DNA of 64,000 nt from Halobacillus sp. A5 (GTDB taxonomy: Bacteria > Bacillota > Bacilli > Bacillales > Halobacillaceae): positions 248,001 to 312,000 of the forward strand of contig NZ_JAIZEO010000003.1 in the NCBI RefSeq assembly GCF_024189315.1. Reading direction: 5' to 3'. Within the stretch, counting starts at the first letter, position 1; each line of letters begins with the position of its first letter. The translations under genes were made by a program, and so were the position numbers. Under the pieces are notes generated by a model. It was not told the DNA's origin. It ran no database searches and saw nothing but the letters and a program-made list of their open reading frames with translations. Positions 17,907 through 25,949 of the stretch are shown here, piece by piece.

Positions 17907-18832
17907 TTTCAGTAGTTATTCCTGTCTACCGCTGTCAAACCTGCCTGCGTGAATTATGTGACCGGCTTAGGGCTTCAATAAAGGGTCTTACTGCCGATTA
18001 TGAAATCCTCTTAGTCAACGACGCCAGCCCAGATCATGCATGGGAAACAATCGTTCAATTAGGTAAAGAAGATGAACGGGTGAGAGGTATTGATCTAGCC
18101 AGGAATTTCGGGCAGCATTATGCGATTACAGCCGGATTGGACCATACTTCAGGCGACTGGGTGGTGGTTATGGACTGTGATTTACAAGACCGCCCTGAAG
18201 AGATTGTGGCCCTTTATCAAAAAGCGCGGGAAGGCTTTGAAGTTGTTTTCGGTCAGCGGGTTCATCGTCAGGACACGTTGAAGAAACGACTTTTATCTAA
18301 ATTATTTTACCGAATCTATGATTATTTTACAGGACGTTATTCGGATCATACGGTGGCTAATTTCTCTATAGCTGATAAAAAAGTAATAGAAGGATTCAGA
18401 CAGATGAAGGAACAGAATCGCCTCTATCCTCTTTTTCTTCAATGGATGGGCTACAAGACTGCGAGCATTCCAGTAGAGCATAACGGCAGAGGGGATGGAA
18501 TGTCGTCATACAGCTTAAAGAAGCTGGTAACACTTGCGACTGATACGATTATCGCCCAGTCGAATAAACCATTAAGATTATCGATTCAGTTAGGTTTTTT
18601 TATATCGGTCGGATCTTTCCTGTATGGTCTGTATTTATTTATCCGCTACTTCTTTATGGATTACCATGTTCAAGGCTGGACAAGCGTAATGGTCAGCATG
18701 TATTTCATTGCCGGGCTGATGTTTTTTAATTTCGGAATCCTGGGATTGTATATTGGAAAAGTGTTTGATGAAGTTAAAGGAAGACCGCTTTATCTGATTC
18801 GGGAACAGATTAATGAGAGGGAACGGAGGTGA
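17870..18832 (+). CDS. GT2 polyprenyl-phosphate glycosyltransferase (GtrB/CsbB/ArnC type)
   Basis: A 320-residue membrane-anchored family 2 glycosyltransferase. The GT-A domain has [21 protein letters not shown] and the metal-binding DCDLQDRPE near residue 103. Two C-terminal transmembrane helices (about 235-260 and 275-300) place the active site on the inner face of the membrane. Proteins of this architecture load a sugar from its nucleotide donor onto undecaprenyl phosphate. The start overlaps the end of rmlB; both the ATG at 17870 and the one at 17885 have weak ribosome sites, so the start is uncertain. In context it would make undecaprenyl-phosphate-Fuc4NAc, which the small flippase encoded at 19530 could turn outwards. 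Confidence 0.88.
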   Translation: MVRRPMAAAQTLISVVIPVYRCQTCLRELCDRLRASIKGLTADYEILLVNDASPDHAWETIVQLGKEDERVRGIDLARNFGQHYAITAGLDHTSGDWVVVMDCDLQDRPEEIVALYQKAREGFEVVFGQRVHRQDTLKKRLLSKLFYRIYDYFTGRYSDHTVANFSIADKKVIEGFRQMKEQNRLYPLFLQWMGYKTASIPVEHNGRGDGMSSYSLKKLVTLATDTIIAQSNKPLRLSIQLGFFISVGSFLYGLYLFIRYFFMDYHVQGWTSVMVSMYFIAGLMFFNFGILGLYIGKVFDEVKGRPLYLIREQINERERR

Positions 18833-18836
18833 GCGT

Positions 18837-19526
18837 ATGGTACTGGACTATTTACGTCCGACCCCGTGGGATGTAAGGAACTTTCATATCGATACGTTTG
18901 AAGTGATGAGCCTGGAGGAAGAAGCCCTGTTGGAAACGGACGAACGAGAAGGACACTATACTATCAAAATTGAGCCTTTTGATAATCCGAAGCGGTTGTT
19001 AGAGCATGGGTTTTATTATGTCGATACTTTAATTGAACCCGTGTGTGAGAGGAACAAGCTGAACATGTTCGATCAGGAAGGAACAATGGTTTCAACTGGG
19101 TATGATCGAGCGAGTATATTAACGATCGCTGAAGAGACGTTTGCTCATGGACGATTCCACCGGGATTTTAACATTCCTAATGAGCAGGCAGATCAAAGGT
19201 ACATGAACTGGGTGAGTGACTTAATCGATAAAGAGCAGATTTATGCTCTGAAATTTAATGAAGAAATTGCAGGTTTCTATGGTTTTGAAAAAGAGAATGT
19301 GCTTCTGCTCGGCATGAGTAAGAATTATCGTCATAAAGGACTGGCGAAGGCATTCACGAGTCAAGCATGCAGGAAACACATGGAGGATTCAATGTTAACA
19401 GAACTTCGGACGTCTGTATCAGCAGCCAATGTGGCTTCCTTAAATTTATTTCACACTTTAGGCTTCCGATTAGAGAGCGCGAAAGACATCTATCACAAAC
19501 TAAATCGTCGATCTTCAGGCAGGTGA
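18837..19526 (+). CDS. GNAT acetyltransferase resembling dTDP-fucosamine acetyltransferase (WecD-like)
   Basis: A 229-residue protein with a C-terminal GNAT domain. The acetyl-CoA region LLGMSKNYRHKGLAKAFTSQ is near residue 160, and RTSVSAANVASLNLFHTLGF near residue 190 matches the NxxxxxLY/F end of the fold. FAHGRFHRDFNIP near residue 105 is reminiscent of WecD (RffC), which N-acetylates dTDP-4-amino-4,6-dideoxygalactose. I start it at the ATG at 18837 after GGAGGTGA; the upstream ATG at 18813 precedes that site. Its place between the glycosyltransferase and the WecE-like aminotransferase supports the WecD role; a different dTDP-amino sugar is possible. Confidence 0.78.
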   Translation: MVLDYLRPTPWDVRNFHIDTFEVMSLEEEALLETDEREGHYTIKIEPFDNPKRLLEHGFYYVDTLIEPVCERNKLNMFDQEGTMVSTGYDRASILTIAEETFAHGRFHRDFNIPNEQADQRYMNWVSDLIDKEQIYALKFNEEIAGFYGFEKENVLLLGMSKNYRHKGLAKAFTSQACRKHMEDSMLTELRTSVSAANVASLNLFHTLGFRLESAKDIYHKLNRRSSGR

Positions 19527-19529
19527 CTT

Positions 19530-19886
19530 ATGGGATATGCATATATTTTTGGCACAATTTTCTTTACGGTTTATGGACAATTAATATTAAAATGGAAAAT
19601 TGATCAATTTGGCGGTCTGCCGGAGCTCTGGAAAGATAAAATTATATTTCTCCTGCAGCTGCTTTTGAATCCTTTTATCTTATCAGGCTTTTTATCCGCA
19701 TTCGTGGCGTCCATTTTCTGGATGGCGGCGATGACAAAGTTTGATATCAGCTACGCATACCCATTTATGAGCCTCTCTTTCGTCCTTGTGTTTTTACTTT
19801 CAGTCTTAATGTTTGGTGAACCGATTTCTGTTAAAAAGGTGATGGGAGTCTCGTTCATTGTTGTAGGCATTATCGTCATGAGGTGA
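19530..19886 (+). CDS. Small EamA/SMR-type membrane protein, probable lipid-linked sugar flippase
   Basis: A 118-residue protein with four hydrophobic helices (YIFGTIFFTVYGQLILKWK, then LLNPFILSGFLSAFVASIFW, YAYPFMSLSFVLVFLLSVL, and VMGVSFIVVGIIVMR). It has the half-EamA fold of small multidrug resistance and ArnE/ArnF proteins; ArnE/F are the proposed flippases for undecaprenyl-phosphate-aminoarabinose. Lying between a polyprenyl-phosphate glycosyltransferase and the rest of the sugar pathway, it most likely flips the lipid-linked sugar to the outer face, the job GtrA/GtcA does in other systems. Function is inferred from fold and context. Confidence 0.8.
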   Translation: MGYAYIFGTIFFTVYGQLILKWKIDQFGGLPELWKDKIIFLLQLLLNPFILSGFLSAFVASIFWMAAMTKFDISYAYPFMSLSFVLVFLLSVLMFGEPISVKKVMGVSFIVVGIIVMR

Positions 19887-19891
19887 TTCAA

Positions 19892-21022
19892 TTGATTCCA
19901 TTTAACCGGCCGTGTGTGGTTGGAGGAGAAGAAGAATACATGCAGGAAGCGATCTCCCGCGGGAAGCTTTCTGGGAAGGGGCCGTTTGGGAAGAAATGCT
20001 CGCGCTGGCTGGAAGATCAGCTGGGCTGCGAACGGGCATTTATGACTCCATCCTGCACAGCTGCACTGGAAATGGCAGCTCTTTTAACGGAAGCAGGACC
20101 GGAGGGTGAAGTGATTATGCCTTCCTACACTTTCGTTTCCACTGCTAACGCCTTTGCATTAAGAGGCGCAGCCATTCGCTTTGTCGATGTCGATGAAAAA
20201 ACGCTCAATATTGATCCTGAGCAGATCAAACAGGCGATAACCAGGCGTACGAAAGCCATTGTGGTCGTTCATTATGCTGGAGTCGCATGCGAGATGGATG
20301 AAATTATGAAGCTGGCGGAAGAGCACGGCTTGTGGGTGATTGAAGATGCAGCCCAGGCGTTGACAAGTACGTATAAAGGAAGGCCGTTAGGAGCTATCGG
20401 CCATTTATCTGCGTTCAGTTTCCATGAGACGAAAAATTATACGTGCGGGGAAGGGGGGGCTTTGATTATTAATCATGCCCCTTTGATCGAACGGGCTGAA
20501 ATGATTCAAGAAAAAGGAACCAATCGAGCTCAATTTTCCCGCGGAATGGTCGACAAATATTCGTGGCGTGATCTCGGATCCTCCTATGTGATCAGTGAAC
20601 TGAATACAGCTTATCTTTACCGGCAGTTGCAAAACATAGGTCAAATTAATAAAGACCGTAAAAAGACTTGGAAAGCGTATGCTGAGGGACTTGAGCATGT
20701 GATGGCATTAAATAACGTCGAAGGTCCTCACATTCCTGACGAAGCAGAGCACAATGCACACATGTTTTATTTGAAGTGCAGGAATCATAATGAGCGCGCC
20801 GAACTCATGGATTATTTAAAAAAGAATGACATTGTTTCAGTCCCGCATTACGTACCCTTACATTCCTCTCACGCGGGAAAAAAGTATGGAGTGTTTGCAG
20901 GCGAAGATCTTTATACAACGAAAGATAGTGAACGATTGGTAAGACTGCCGTTATATTATGGAATGTTAGAAGAGGATGTCCGTTATGTCGTCAAGCAAAT
21001 TCAGCTTTTTTATCAAGTATAA
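19892..21022 (+). CDS. dTDP-4-amino-4,6-dideoxygalactose transaminase-like aminotransferase
   Basis: A 376-residue PLP enzyme of the DegT/DnrJ/EryC1/StrS sugar aminotransferase family, most like WecE (RffA). The N-terminus MIPFNRPCVVGGEEEYM is the WecE pattern and supports the TTG start at 19892, eight bases after GAGG; the GTG at 19883 lies inside the ribosome site. The PLP lysine is Lys181 in FSFHETKNYTCGEGGA, and EDAAQAL precedes it. It would transfer an amino group from glutamate to dTDP-4-keto-6-deoxyglucose, giving dTDP-4-amino-4,6-dideoxygalactose for the GNAT enzyme. It overlaps the following membrane protein gene. Confidence 0.88.
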   Translation: MIPFNRPCVVGGEEEYMQEAISRGKLSGKGPFGKKCSRWLEDQLGCERAFMTPSCTAALEMAALLTEAGPEGEVIMPSYTFVSTANAFALRGAAIRFVDVDEKTLNIDPEQIKQAITRRTKAIVVVHYAGVACEMDEIMKLAEEHGLWVIEDAAQALTSTYKGRPLGAIGHLSAFSFHETKNYTCGEGGALIINHAPLIERAEMIQEKGTNRAQFSRGMVDKYSWRDLGSSYVISELNTAYLYRQLQNIGQINKDRKKTWKAYAEGLEHVMALNNVEGPHIPDEAEHNAHMFYLKCRNHNERAELMDYLKKNDIVSVPHYVPLHSSHAGKKYGVFAGEDLYTTKDSERLVRLPLYYGMLEEDVRYVVKQIQLFYQV

Positions 21023-22676
21023 ATGGAATGTACTAGCGTGTATCGTTTTAACAGCTTATCTCTTTCCTTACTTTTCTCTAGGAGGAGATACACACATTCG
21101 GGTGCACGATAACATGGATTCAAATATCGTGTGGTACAAACTGCTTGCGGAGACTGAACAGCTCTTTGCAGGCCCAGGGGCATCGATTCCCAATGTCATA
21201 AATGGGCTGCCGCGGAGTGCTCTTCCATCAGCGTTCGACGCTGTAACATGGCTGTATGTTTGGTTTGAGCCTTTTACCGCTTATACGATCAGCCAGACGA
21301 TTATGCGCTTCGCTGCTTTTTTTGGCATGTATTTATTACTGAGCCGTTTCGTCATGCGTGATTTTCGAGGATCGTGGCTGACGGCTGGCAGCTCCTTAGC
21401 CTTTGCCATGCTGCCCTTTTGGCCATCAGGTGTCTTAACCATTGCCGGATTACCCCTGGCCTTTTACTTGTTCCTTACGATCAGGCAGCAGGGAGGAATG
21501 ACGCCGTGGTACGTGTGGCTCGGTGTAGGCTTGATCCCGCTACTATCTAATTTTATCTTAACCTTTATTTTCTTTCTCGGCTTGATGGGTCTACTCTGGT
21601 TCGTTGAATGGATAAGAAAGAAGCGGCTGAATCTGCCTTTCTTTATTGCTGTCGCTGGCATGACAGCGATATATCTATTTAAAAATTACATGCTGCTCTA
21701 CACGATGTTCTTCGATTCCACATTCAATTCACACCGAGAGGAGAATGAACTAGGTCATAAAGGTCTTCAAGATACACTTGATCTTTTTGTACATAATTTC
21801 CTTTATGGGCACACACATGATATGGCGGTGCATACATCCATAGTACTGCCTGTCATTATTTTTGGGGTGTTTATTGCCATCGTCCGCGGAGGCTATCCTA
21901 CCCGTCTGGTCTTACTTTTTGCCGTGACACCTCTTCTTTCCATCTGGTATGCCTTTTGGTATTGGGAAGGGTTTCGGCCGCTTAAAGACAGCTTAAACTT
22001 ACTAAATACCTTTAACTTCGCCCGTATTCATTTTTTTGACCCCATGATCTGGTACGTATGCTTTGCCCTGGCATTAGGTATTGTAGTTAAGCAGGTGAAA
22101 GCAGGTTGGTTAATTGCAGCAGCTCTTCTGATTGCACAGTGCTGGAACATTTTCCAGTTGAATGAAGAAAATAAATACAGTGAAATCAACACCCCGACAT
22201 ATAATGAGTTTTACTCTACGGAATTATTTGATGAAGTTAAAAAGTATATCGGTGAAGATCCTTCAGCGTACCGGGTGATTAGTGTAGCAATGCACCCGGC
22301 GATTGCGCAATATAACGGATTTCATACATTAGACACATACAATAATACGTATCCACTTGAATATAAACATCAATTCCGTGAAGTGATTGCTGGAGAACTG
22401 GAGAAGAGTCCCACATTAGAAAATTACTTTGATACATGGGGAGGCAGAGCCTACACGTATTCAAGTGAACTAGGAAAACACTATATGTTCAAGAAGTCGA
22501 GTGACCGCTCGATCGAGGAGCTCTCTCTTAATACTGAAGCCTTAAAAAGATTAGGCGGACAGTATGTTTTCTCAGCCCTGCCCATAGAAAATCACGAACA
22601 ACTCAACCTCCGCCACGAACAAACATTTGAAAACGAAGATTCCCCATGGAGAATTCACCTGTACCAAGTACAGTGA
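20985..22676 (+). CDS. Large polytopic membrane protein, probable GT-C-type sugar transferase (DUF6044-like)
   Basis: A 563-residue protein with about ten or eleven hydrophobic segments in its first 400 residues and a soluble C-terminal domain of about 160 residues, presumably outside the cell. An acidic residue pair in the first outer loop (GGDTHIRVHDNMDSNIVWY near residue 30) fits the DxD/ExD pattern of GT-C glycosyltransferases and of YfhO-type enzymes that use polyprenyl-phosphate sugars. It is probably the transferase that moves the flipped sugar onto a wall polymer such as teichoic acid. I use the ATG at 20985, eight bases after AGAGGA. The last codons and stop overlap a degenerate GTACCNGGTAC repeat. 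I am unsure of the family name. Confidence 0.75.
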   Translation: MSSSKFSFFIKYKWNVLACIVLTAYLFPYFSLGGDTHIRVHDNMDSNIVWYKLLAETEQLFAGPGASIPNVINGLPRSALPSAFDAVTWLYVWFEPFTAYTISQTIMRFAAFFGMYLLLSRFVMRDFRGSWLTAGSSLAFAMLPFWPSGVLTIAGLPLAFYLFLTIRQQGGMTPWYVWLGVGLIPLLSNFILTFIFFLGLMGLLWFVEWIRKKRLNLPFFIAVAGMTAIYLFKNYMLLYTMFFDSTFNSHREENELGHKGLQDTLDLFVHNFLYGHTHDMAVHTSIVLPVIIFGVFIAIVRGGYPTRLVLLFAVTPLLSIWYAFWYWEGFRPLKDSLNLLNTFNFARIHFFDPMIWYVCFALALGIVVKQVKAGWLIAAALLIAQCWNIFQLNEENKYSEINTPTYNEFYSTELFDEVKKYIGEDPSAYRVISVAMHPAIAQYNGFHTLDTYNNTYPLEYKHQFREVIAGELEKSPTLENYFDTWGGRAYTYSSELGKHYMFKKSSDRSIEELSLNTEALKRLGGQYVFSALPIENHEQLNLRHEQTFENEDSPWRIHLYQVQ

Positions 22677-22768
22677 AAATTGAATTTTAGCATCTTTTTT
22701 TGTACCGGGTACGCAACAATTAAGGTTCTGTACCGGGTACAGAATCTTCCATCCTCTGTACCCGGTAC
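22661..22768 (+). repeat. Cluster of four GTACCNGGTAC units
   Basis: Units at 22661-22671 (GTACCAAGTAC, degenerate, over the stop codon of the preceding gene), 22702-22712, 22730-22740 (both GTACCGGGTAC) and 22758-22768 (GTACCCGGTAC). The last three are exactly 28 bp apart. The pair 22730/22758 is perfectly complementary, giving an 11-bp stem with a 17-base loop. The remaining interval up to the yhdT-like gene holds only the palindromes listed separately. Confidence 0.85.
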
Positions 22769-22865
22769 CTACTACCCATAATGTCCAATTCATCTTGTTC
22801 TTTTTTTACAGTGTGTCTAGTTTACAATAGAAAGAAGTAATGGTTTGTCTAATGTATGGGAAGGG

Positions 22866-22885
22866 AATTAATTGTACAATTAATT
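22866..22885. promoter_or_regulatory. 20-bp perfect palindrome, candidate operator of the pantothenate operon
   Basis: AATTAATTGTACAATTAATT is a perfect 20-bp palindrome 92 bp upstream of the first transporter gene. It is followed at 22891-22913 by the inverted repeat TGTTCC-N11-GGAACA. Both lie in the only sizeable non-coding stretch in front of the operon and are good candidates for binding a dimeric regulator. No regulator gene lies inside the operon. Confidence 0.5.
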
Positions 22886-22977
22886 TCGAATGTTCCGAAA
22901 AAATAAAGGAACAATACTTTTATAATAGAAATCATTGTTAACGAAGCATACAAATCTATGCAAAGGAGCTGGACAAT

Positions 22978-23256
22978 ATGCCTTCACAGGAAGATTATCG
23001 TTTTAAAATTGCCAATCGCGAAGCTTTGATTGGTGTGGGACTGGCTGTCATCAACTTTGTTTGGTGGTTTGCCTTTGCCTATGGTTTAGGCAGCCGTCCG
23101 CCTGAAGAATACAGTTATATCCTCGGGCTGCCTTCGTGGTTTTTTTACAGCTGTATCGGGGGATTTGTTCTCATTGCTGCACTCGTAACATTTGTAGTCA
23201 AAGTCTTTTTTGTAGAAGTTCCGCTGGAGGATGAAGGGAGGGGTGACCGCTCGTGA
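22978..23256 (+). CDS. yhdT: YhdT-family small subunit accompanying the pantothenate symporter
   Basis: A 92-residue membrane protein with two helices (ALIGVGLAVINFVWWFAFAY and FYSCIGGFVLIAALVTFVVK) and the conserved GLGSRPPEEYSYILGLPSWFFYS loop between them. This is the DUF997/YhdT family, found next to panF in many bacteria. An AAAGGAGC ribosome site precedes the ATG. Its end overlaps panF by four bases (GTGA), as in other yhdT-panF pairs. It is taken to assist or stabilise the symporter, though its precise role is not established. Confidence 0.88.
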   Translation: MPSQEDYRFKIANREALIGVGLAVINFVWWFAFAYGLGSRPPEEYSYILGLPSWFFYSCIGGFVLIAALVTFVVKVFFVEVPLEDEGRGDRS

Positions 23257-24722
23257 ATATAGCTGTCATCATCCCTTTAGTCGTTTTTCTCGTAATCATT
23301 TTTGGTGTTGGTTTTCTGGCTAGCCGCTCACTAACCAAATCCGATCAAGATTTTATGCAGGATTATTTTCTTGGCGGACGTCAGCTTGGAGGATTTATTT
23401 TAGCGATGACGATGATCGCTACATACGGTAGTGCAAGCAGTTTTATAGGCGGACCTGGTGTTGCTTATAATGAAGGATTTGGCTGGGTGCTGCTTGCAAT
23501 GGCGCAAGTGGCATCAGGTTATTTTGTACTTATGATTCTCGGGAAAAAGTTTGCAATTATGGCGAGACGATACAATGCCGTCACTCTGACAGATTATTTA
23601 AAAGGACGTTACCAAAGCAAATGGGTCGTCTTAATCGCAGCTTTTAGTATTATTATTTTTTTATTCTCTGCAATGGCTGCTCAATGGGTCGGCGGCGCCC
23701 GTTTAATTGAATCGCTCACGGGTCTCAATTATACATCGGCACTTTTCATTTTTGCATTATCGGTTCTTATTTATGTGGTCATCGGCGGATTTAAGGCCGT
23801 GGCTTTAACCGATATGATACAAGGCGTTGTTATGGTGGGAGGAACGTTGATTCTACTGATCGCTACGATCATTGCAGGCGGCGGGATTACAAATATTATG
23901 GCTGACTTAACAGCCGAGAACCCTTCCCTCATTACGCCCTTTGGAGCGGAAGATAGCTTAACACCCTCTTATGTATCTTCGTTTTGGATTTTAGTAGGTG
24001 TAGCCGTCGTCGGTCTGCCTCAAGTTACGGTTCGTGCCATGTCATACAAAAGTTCACGCGCGATGCACCGCGCTCTTATTATTGGTACGTTTGTCGTAGG
24101 TTTTATTATGTTGAATATGCACTTAATCGGGGTGTTTGCCCGCCCGATTCTTCCAGGAATTGAAGTTGGAGACACGGTCATTCCGCTGATTGCGCTAGAA
24201 GTTCTTCCGGCGTGGGTGGCCGGCGTTGTGCTCGCTGCACCGATGGCCGCGATTATGTCGACCGTGGATTCCCTGCTGCTTCTCGTCAGTTCTTCTGTCG
24301 TCAAAGATATTTACGTCAATTACGTTAAGCCTGATGCATCCTATCGGAGGATTAAGCGAATGAGCTTTGGCGTTACAGCCATTCTCGGTATTCTCGTGTT
24401 TCTCATGGCCCTTAACCCGCCCGATTTATTAATTTGGCTTAACCTGTTTGCATTTGGCGGCTTAGAAGCAACTTTCATCTGGCCGGTTGTCATGGGGCTC
24501 TATTGGAAAACGGGCAATAAATATGGTGCTCTTTCTTCAATGGTTGTAGGTATTGGCTCTTACATTATCATTGATGTTTTCTACACTTCTTTATTTGGCC
24601 TGCACAGTGTTTTTTTTCCAGTCATTTTATCTTTTATTGCTTATGTAACAATTAGTCTGGCAACGAAAAATCTTGCGTTAAACGATTATAGTGAACAGCA
24701 GAAGATGGAAGGGAGTTTGTAA
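23253..24722 (+). CDS. panF: Sodium:pantothenate symporter-type SSS transporter
   Basis: A 489-residue sodium:solute symporter with about thirteen helices. The family features are DYFLGGRQLGGFILAMTMIA near residue 38 and TYGSASSFIGGPGVAYNEGFGW near residue 52 (Na+-site region), ARRYNAVTLTDYLKGRY near residue 108, and VDSLLLLVSSSVVKDIY near residue 340. The match to PanF, strengthened by the adjacent YhdT, is good, although SSS specificity is hard to read. The GTG start overlaps yhdT, and the next gene begins directly after the stop. Because the four enzymes that follow correspond to the steps of pantothenate breakdown, it probably supplies pantothenate as a carbon source and not merely as a vitamin. 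Confidence 0.85.
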   Translation: MNIAVIIPLVVFLVIIFGVGFLASRSLTKSDQDFMQDYFLGGRQLGGFILAMTMIATYGSASSFIGGPGVAYNEGFGWVLLAMAQVASGYFVLMILGKKFAIMARRYNAVTLTDYLKGRYQSKWVVLIAAFSIIIFLFSAMAAQWVGGARLIESLTGLNYTSALFIFALSVLIYVVIGGFKAVALTDMIQGVVMVGGTLILLIATIIAGGGITNIMADLTAENPSLITPFGAEDSLTPSYVSSFWILVGVAVVGLPQVTVRAMSYKSSRAMHRALIIGTFVVGFIMLNMHLIGVFARPILPGIEVGDTVIPLIALEVLPAWVAGVVLAAPMAAIMSTVDSLLLLVSSSVVKDIYVNYVKPDASYRRIKRMSFGVTAILGILVFLMALNPPDLLIWLNLFAFGGLEATFIWPVVMGLYWKTGNKYGALSSMVVGIGSYIIIDVFYTSLFGLHSVFFPVILSFIAYVTISLATKNLALNDYSEQQKMEGSL

Positions 24723-25949
24723 ATGCAAACTAAAATAAATGCACAACAAATAAGGGATCGTGAGGCCGTCATTTCATTAACGCAGCAGCTAGTTAGAATC
24801 CCAAGTGTCTTCCGGCCTGGTGTTGAAGGCGGAAATGAGGAGAAAGCCGCTTACTTTGTGGCTGATTACTTAAAAGAAAAAGGCATTGAAGTATATATAG
24901 AAGAAGTTGAACCGGGACGTCCTAACATCATTGGTATTATCGACTCTGGTAAGCCCGGGAAGACCCTGCTGCTTGAAGGCCATACGGATGTCGTAACAGA
25001 AGGTGATCACGGTGCTTGGCAATATGGCCCGTTTGATGCAGAAATCGTTGACGGCATCATGTATGGAAGAGGGACCAACGATACAAAAGGGAACTTAGCC
25101 TGTATGATTACAGCTGTCGATTCCCTTTTACAGGACAACGAAGCGTTCAAAGGCAAAATCATTTTGTGTATTCCATGTGACGAGGAAGGCATGATGATTG
25201 GTATTAAGCATTTTATTAAGAACGGCTGGGCGGAAGGTGTCGATGGAGCGATCATCTGCGAGCCTGAAGAAAACCAGGTGTGCATCAGTCAGCGTGGAGC
25301 GATAAGGCTGGAACTCACTACTTATGGAAAAATGGCGCATGGCGCGATTTCCTGGAGCGGCATCAATCCCAATCTGCGGATGGCCAAAGTGATTGTAGAG
25401 CTGGAAAAGCTCGAAAGAAAAGAACATGAACGGTTAGGAAAGCATCCAACGCTGGGCTGGCCGAGCATTACGCCGACGATTTTACGTGCGCCTGTAAGAG
25501 GCGACGCGCAAATCAATGTGATTCCTGATCAGTGCATGACAACGCTGGATATACGCACTGTGCCTGGGCTGGATCATGAGGAACTCAAACAAAAGATCAG
25601 AAATATTTTTGCTGAATTAGCTAAGGACGATGAAGACTTTAAAGCTGATTTTAACGTAATTGAAGACCGACCATGGACAGAAACGGACCGAGAAGAACCG
25701 ATCGTTCAATCTGTGGCAAAAGCGGTCAAACAAATCACTCAAAAAGATCCTGTTTATAACGGCGTCCCAGGAGCGACGGATGGAACGTTTCTTCATATCG
25801 CAGGCGTTCCGATTGTAACGATAGGAGCGGGAGATCGTGACATCCCTCATCAAATCAACGAATACGTGGAAGTGGAGGAATTAGCTGTTACGACGCAAAT
25901 TTACCGTCAGGCGTGTTTGAATTTTTTAAATGAAGAGGATGAATCATAA
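24723..25949 (+). CDS. M20-family metalloamidohydrolase, candidate pantothenase
   Basis: A 408-residue cytoplasmic zinc enzyme of the ArgE/DapE/aminoacylase family. The first metal motif is LLEGHTDVV near residue 79, then GRGTNDTKGN near residue 115, CDEEG near residue 155 with the catalytic Glu pair, and the dimerisation domain from about 195 to 310 (RLELTTYGKMAHGAISWSG). The C-terminal His is in DRDIPHQINEYV. M20 enzymes cut amide bonds of N-acylated amino acids and N-carbamoyl-beta-alanine; pantothenate is N-pantoyl-beta-alanine. Between PanF and three dehydrogenases fitting pantoate oxidation, pantothenate hydrolysis (EC 3.5.1.22) is the best explanation. An acylase for another N-acyl amino acid is the main alternative. 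It overlaps the next gene by one base. Confidence 0.85.
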   Translation: MQTKINAQQIRDREAVISLTQQLVRIPSVFRPGVEGGNEEKAAYFVADYLKEKGIEVYIEEVEPGRPNIIGIIDSGKPGKTLLLEGHTDVVTEGDHGAWQYGPFDAEIVDGIMYGRGTNDTKGNLACMITAVDSLLQDNEAFKGKIILCIPCDEEGMMIGIKHFIKNGWAEGVDGAIICEPEENQVCISQRGAIRLELTTYGKMAHGAISWSGINPNLRMAKVIVELEKLERKEHERLGKHPTLGWPSITPTILRAPVRGDAQINVIPDQCMTTLDIRTVPGLDHEELKQKIRNIFAELAKDDEDFKADFNVIEDRPWTETDREEPIVQSVAKAVKQITQKDPVYNGVPGATDGTFLHIAGVPIVTIGAGDRDIPHQINEYVEVEELAVTTQIYRQACLNFLNEEDES

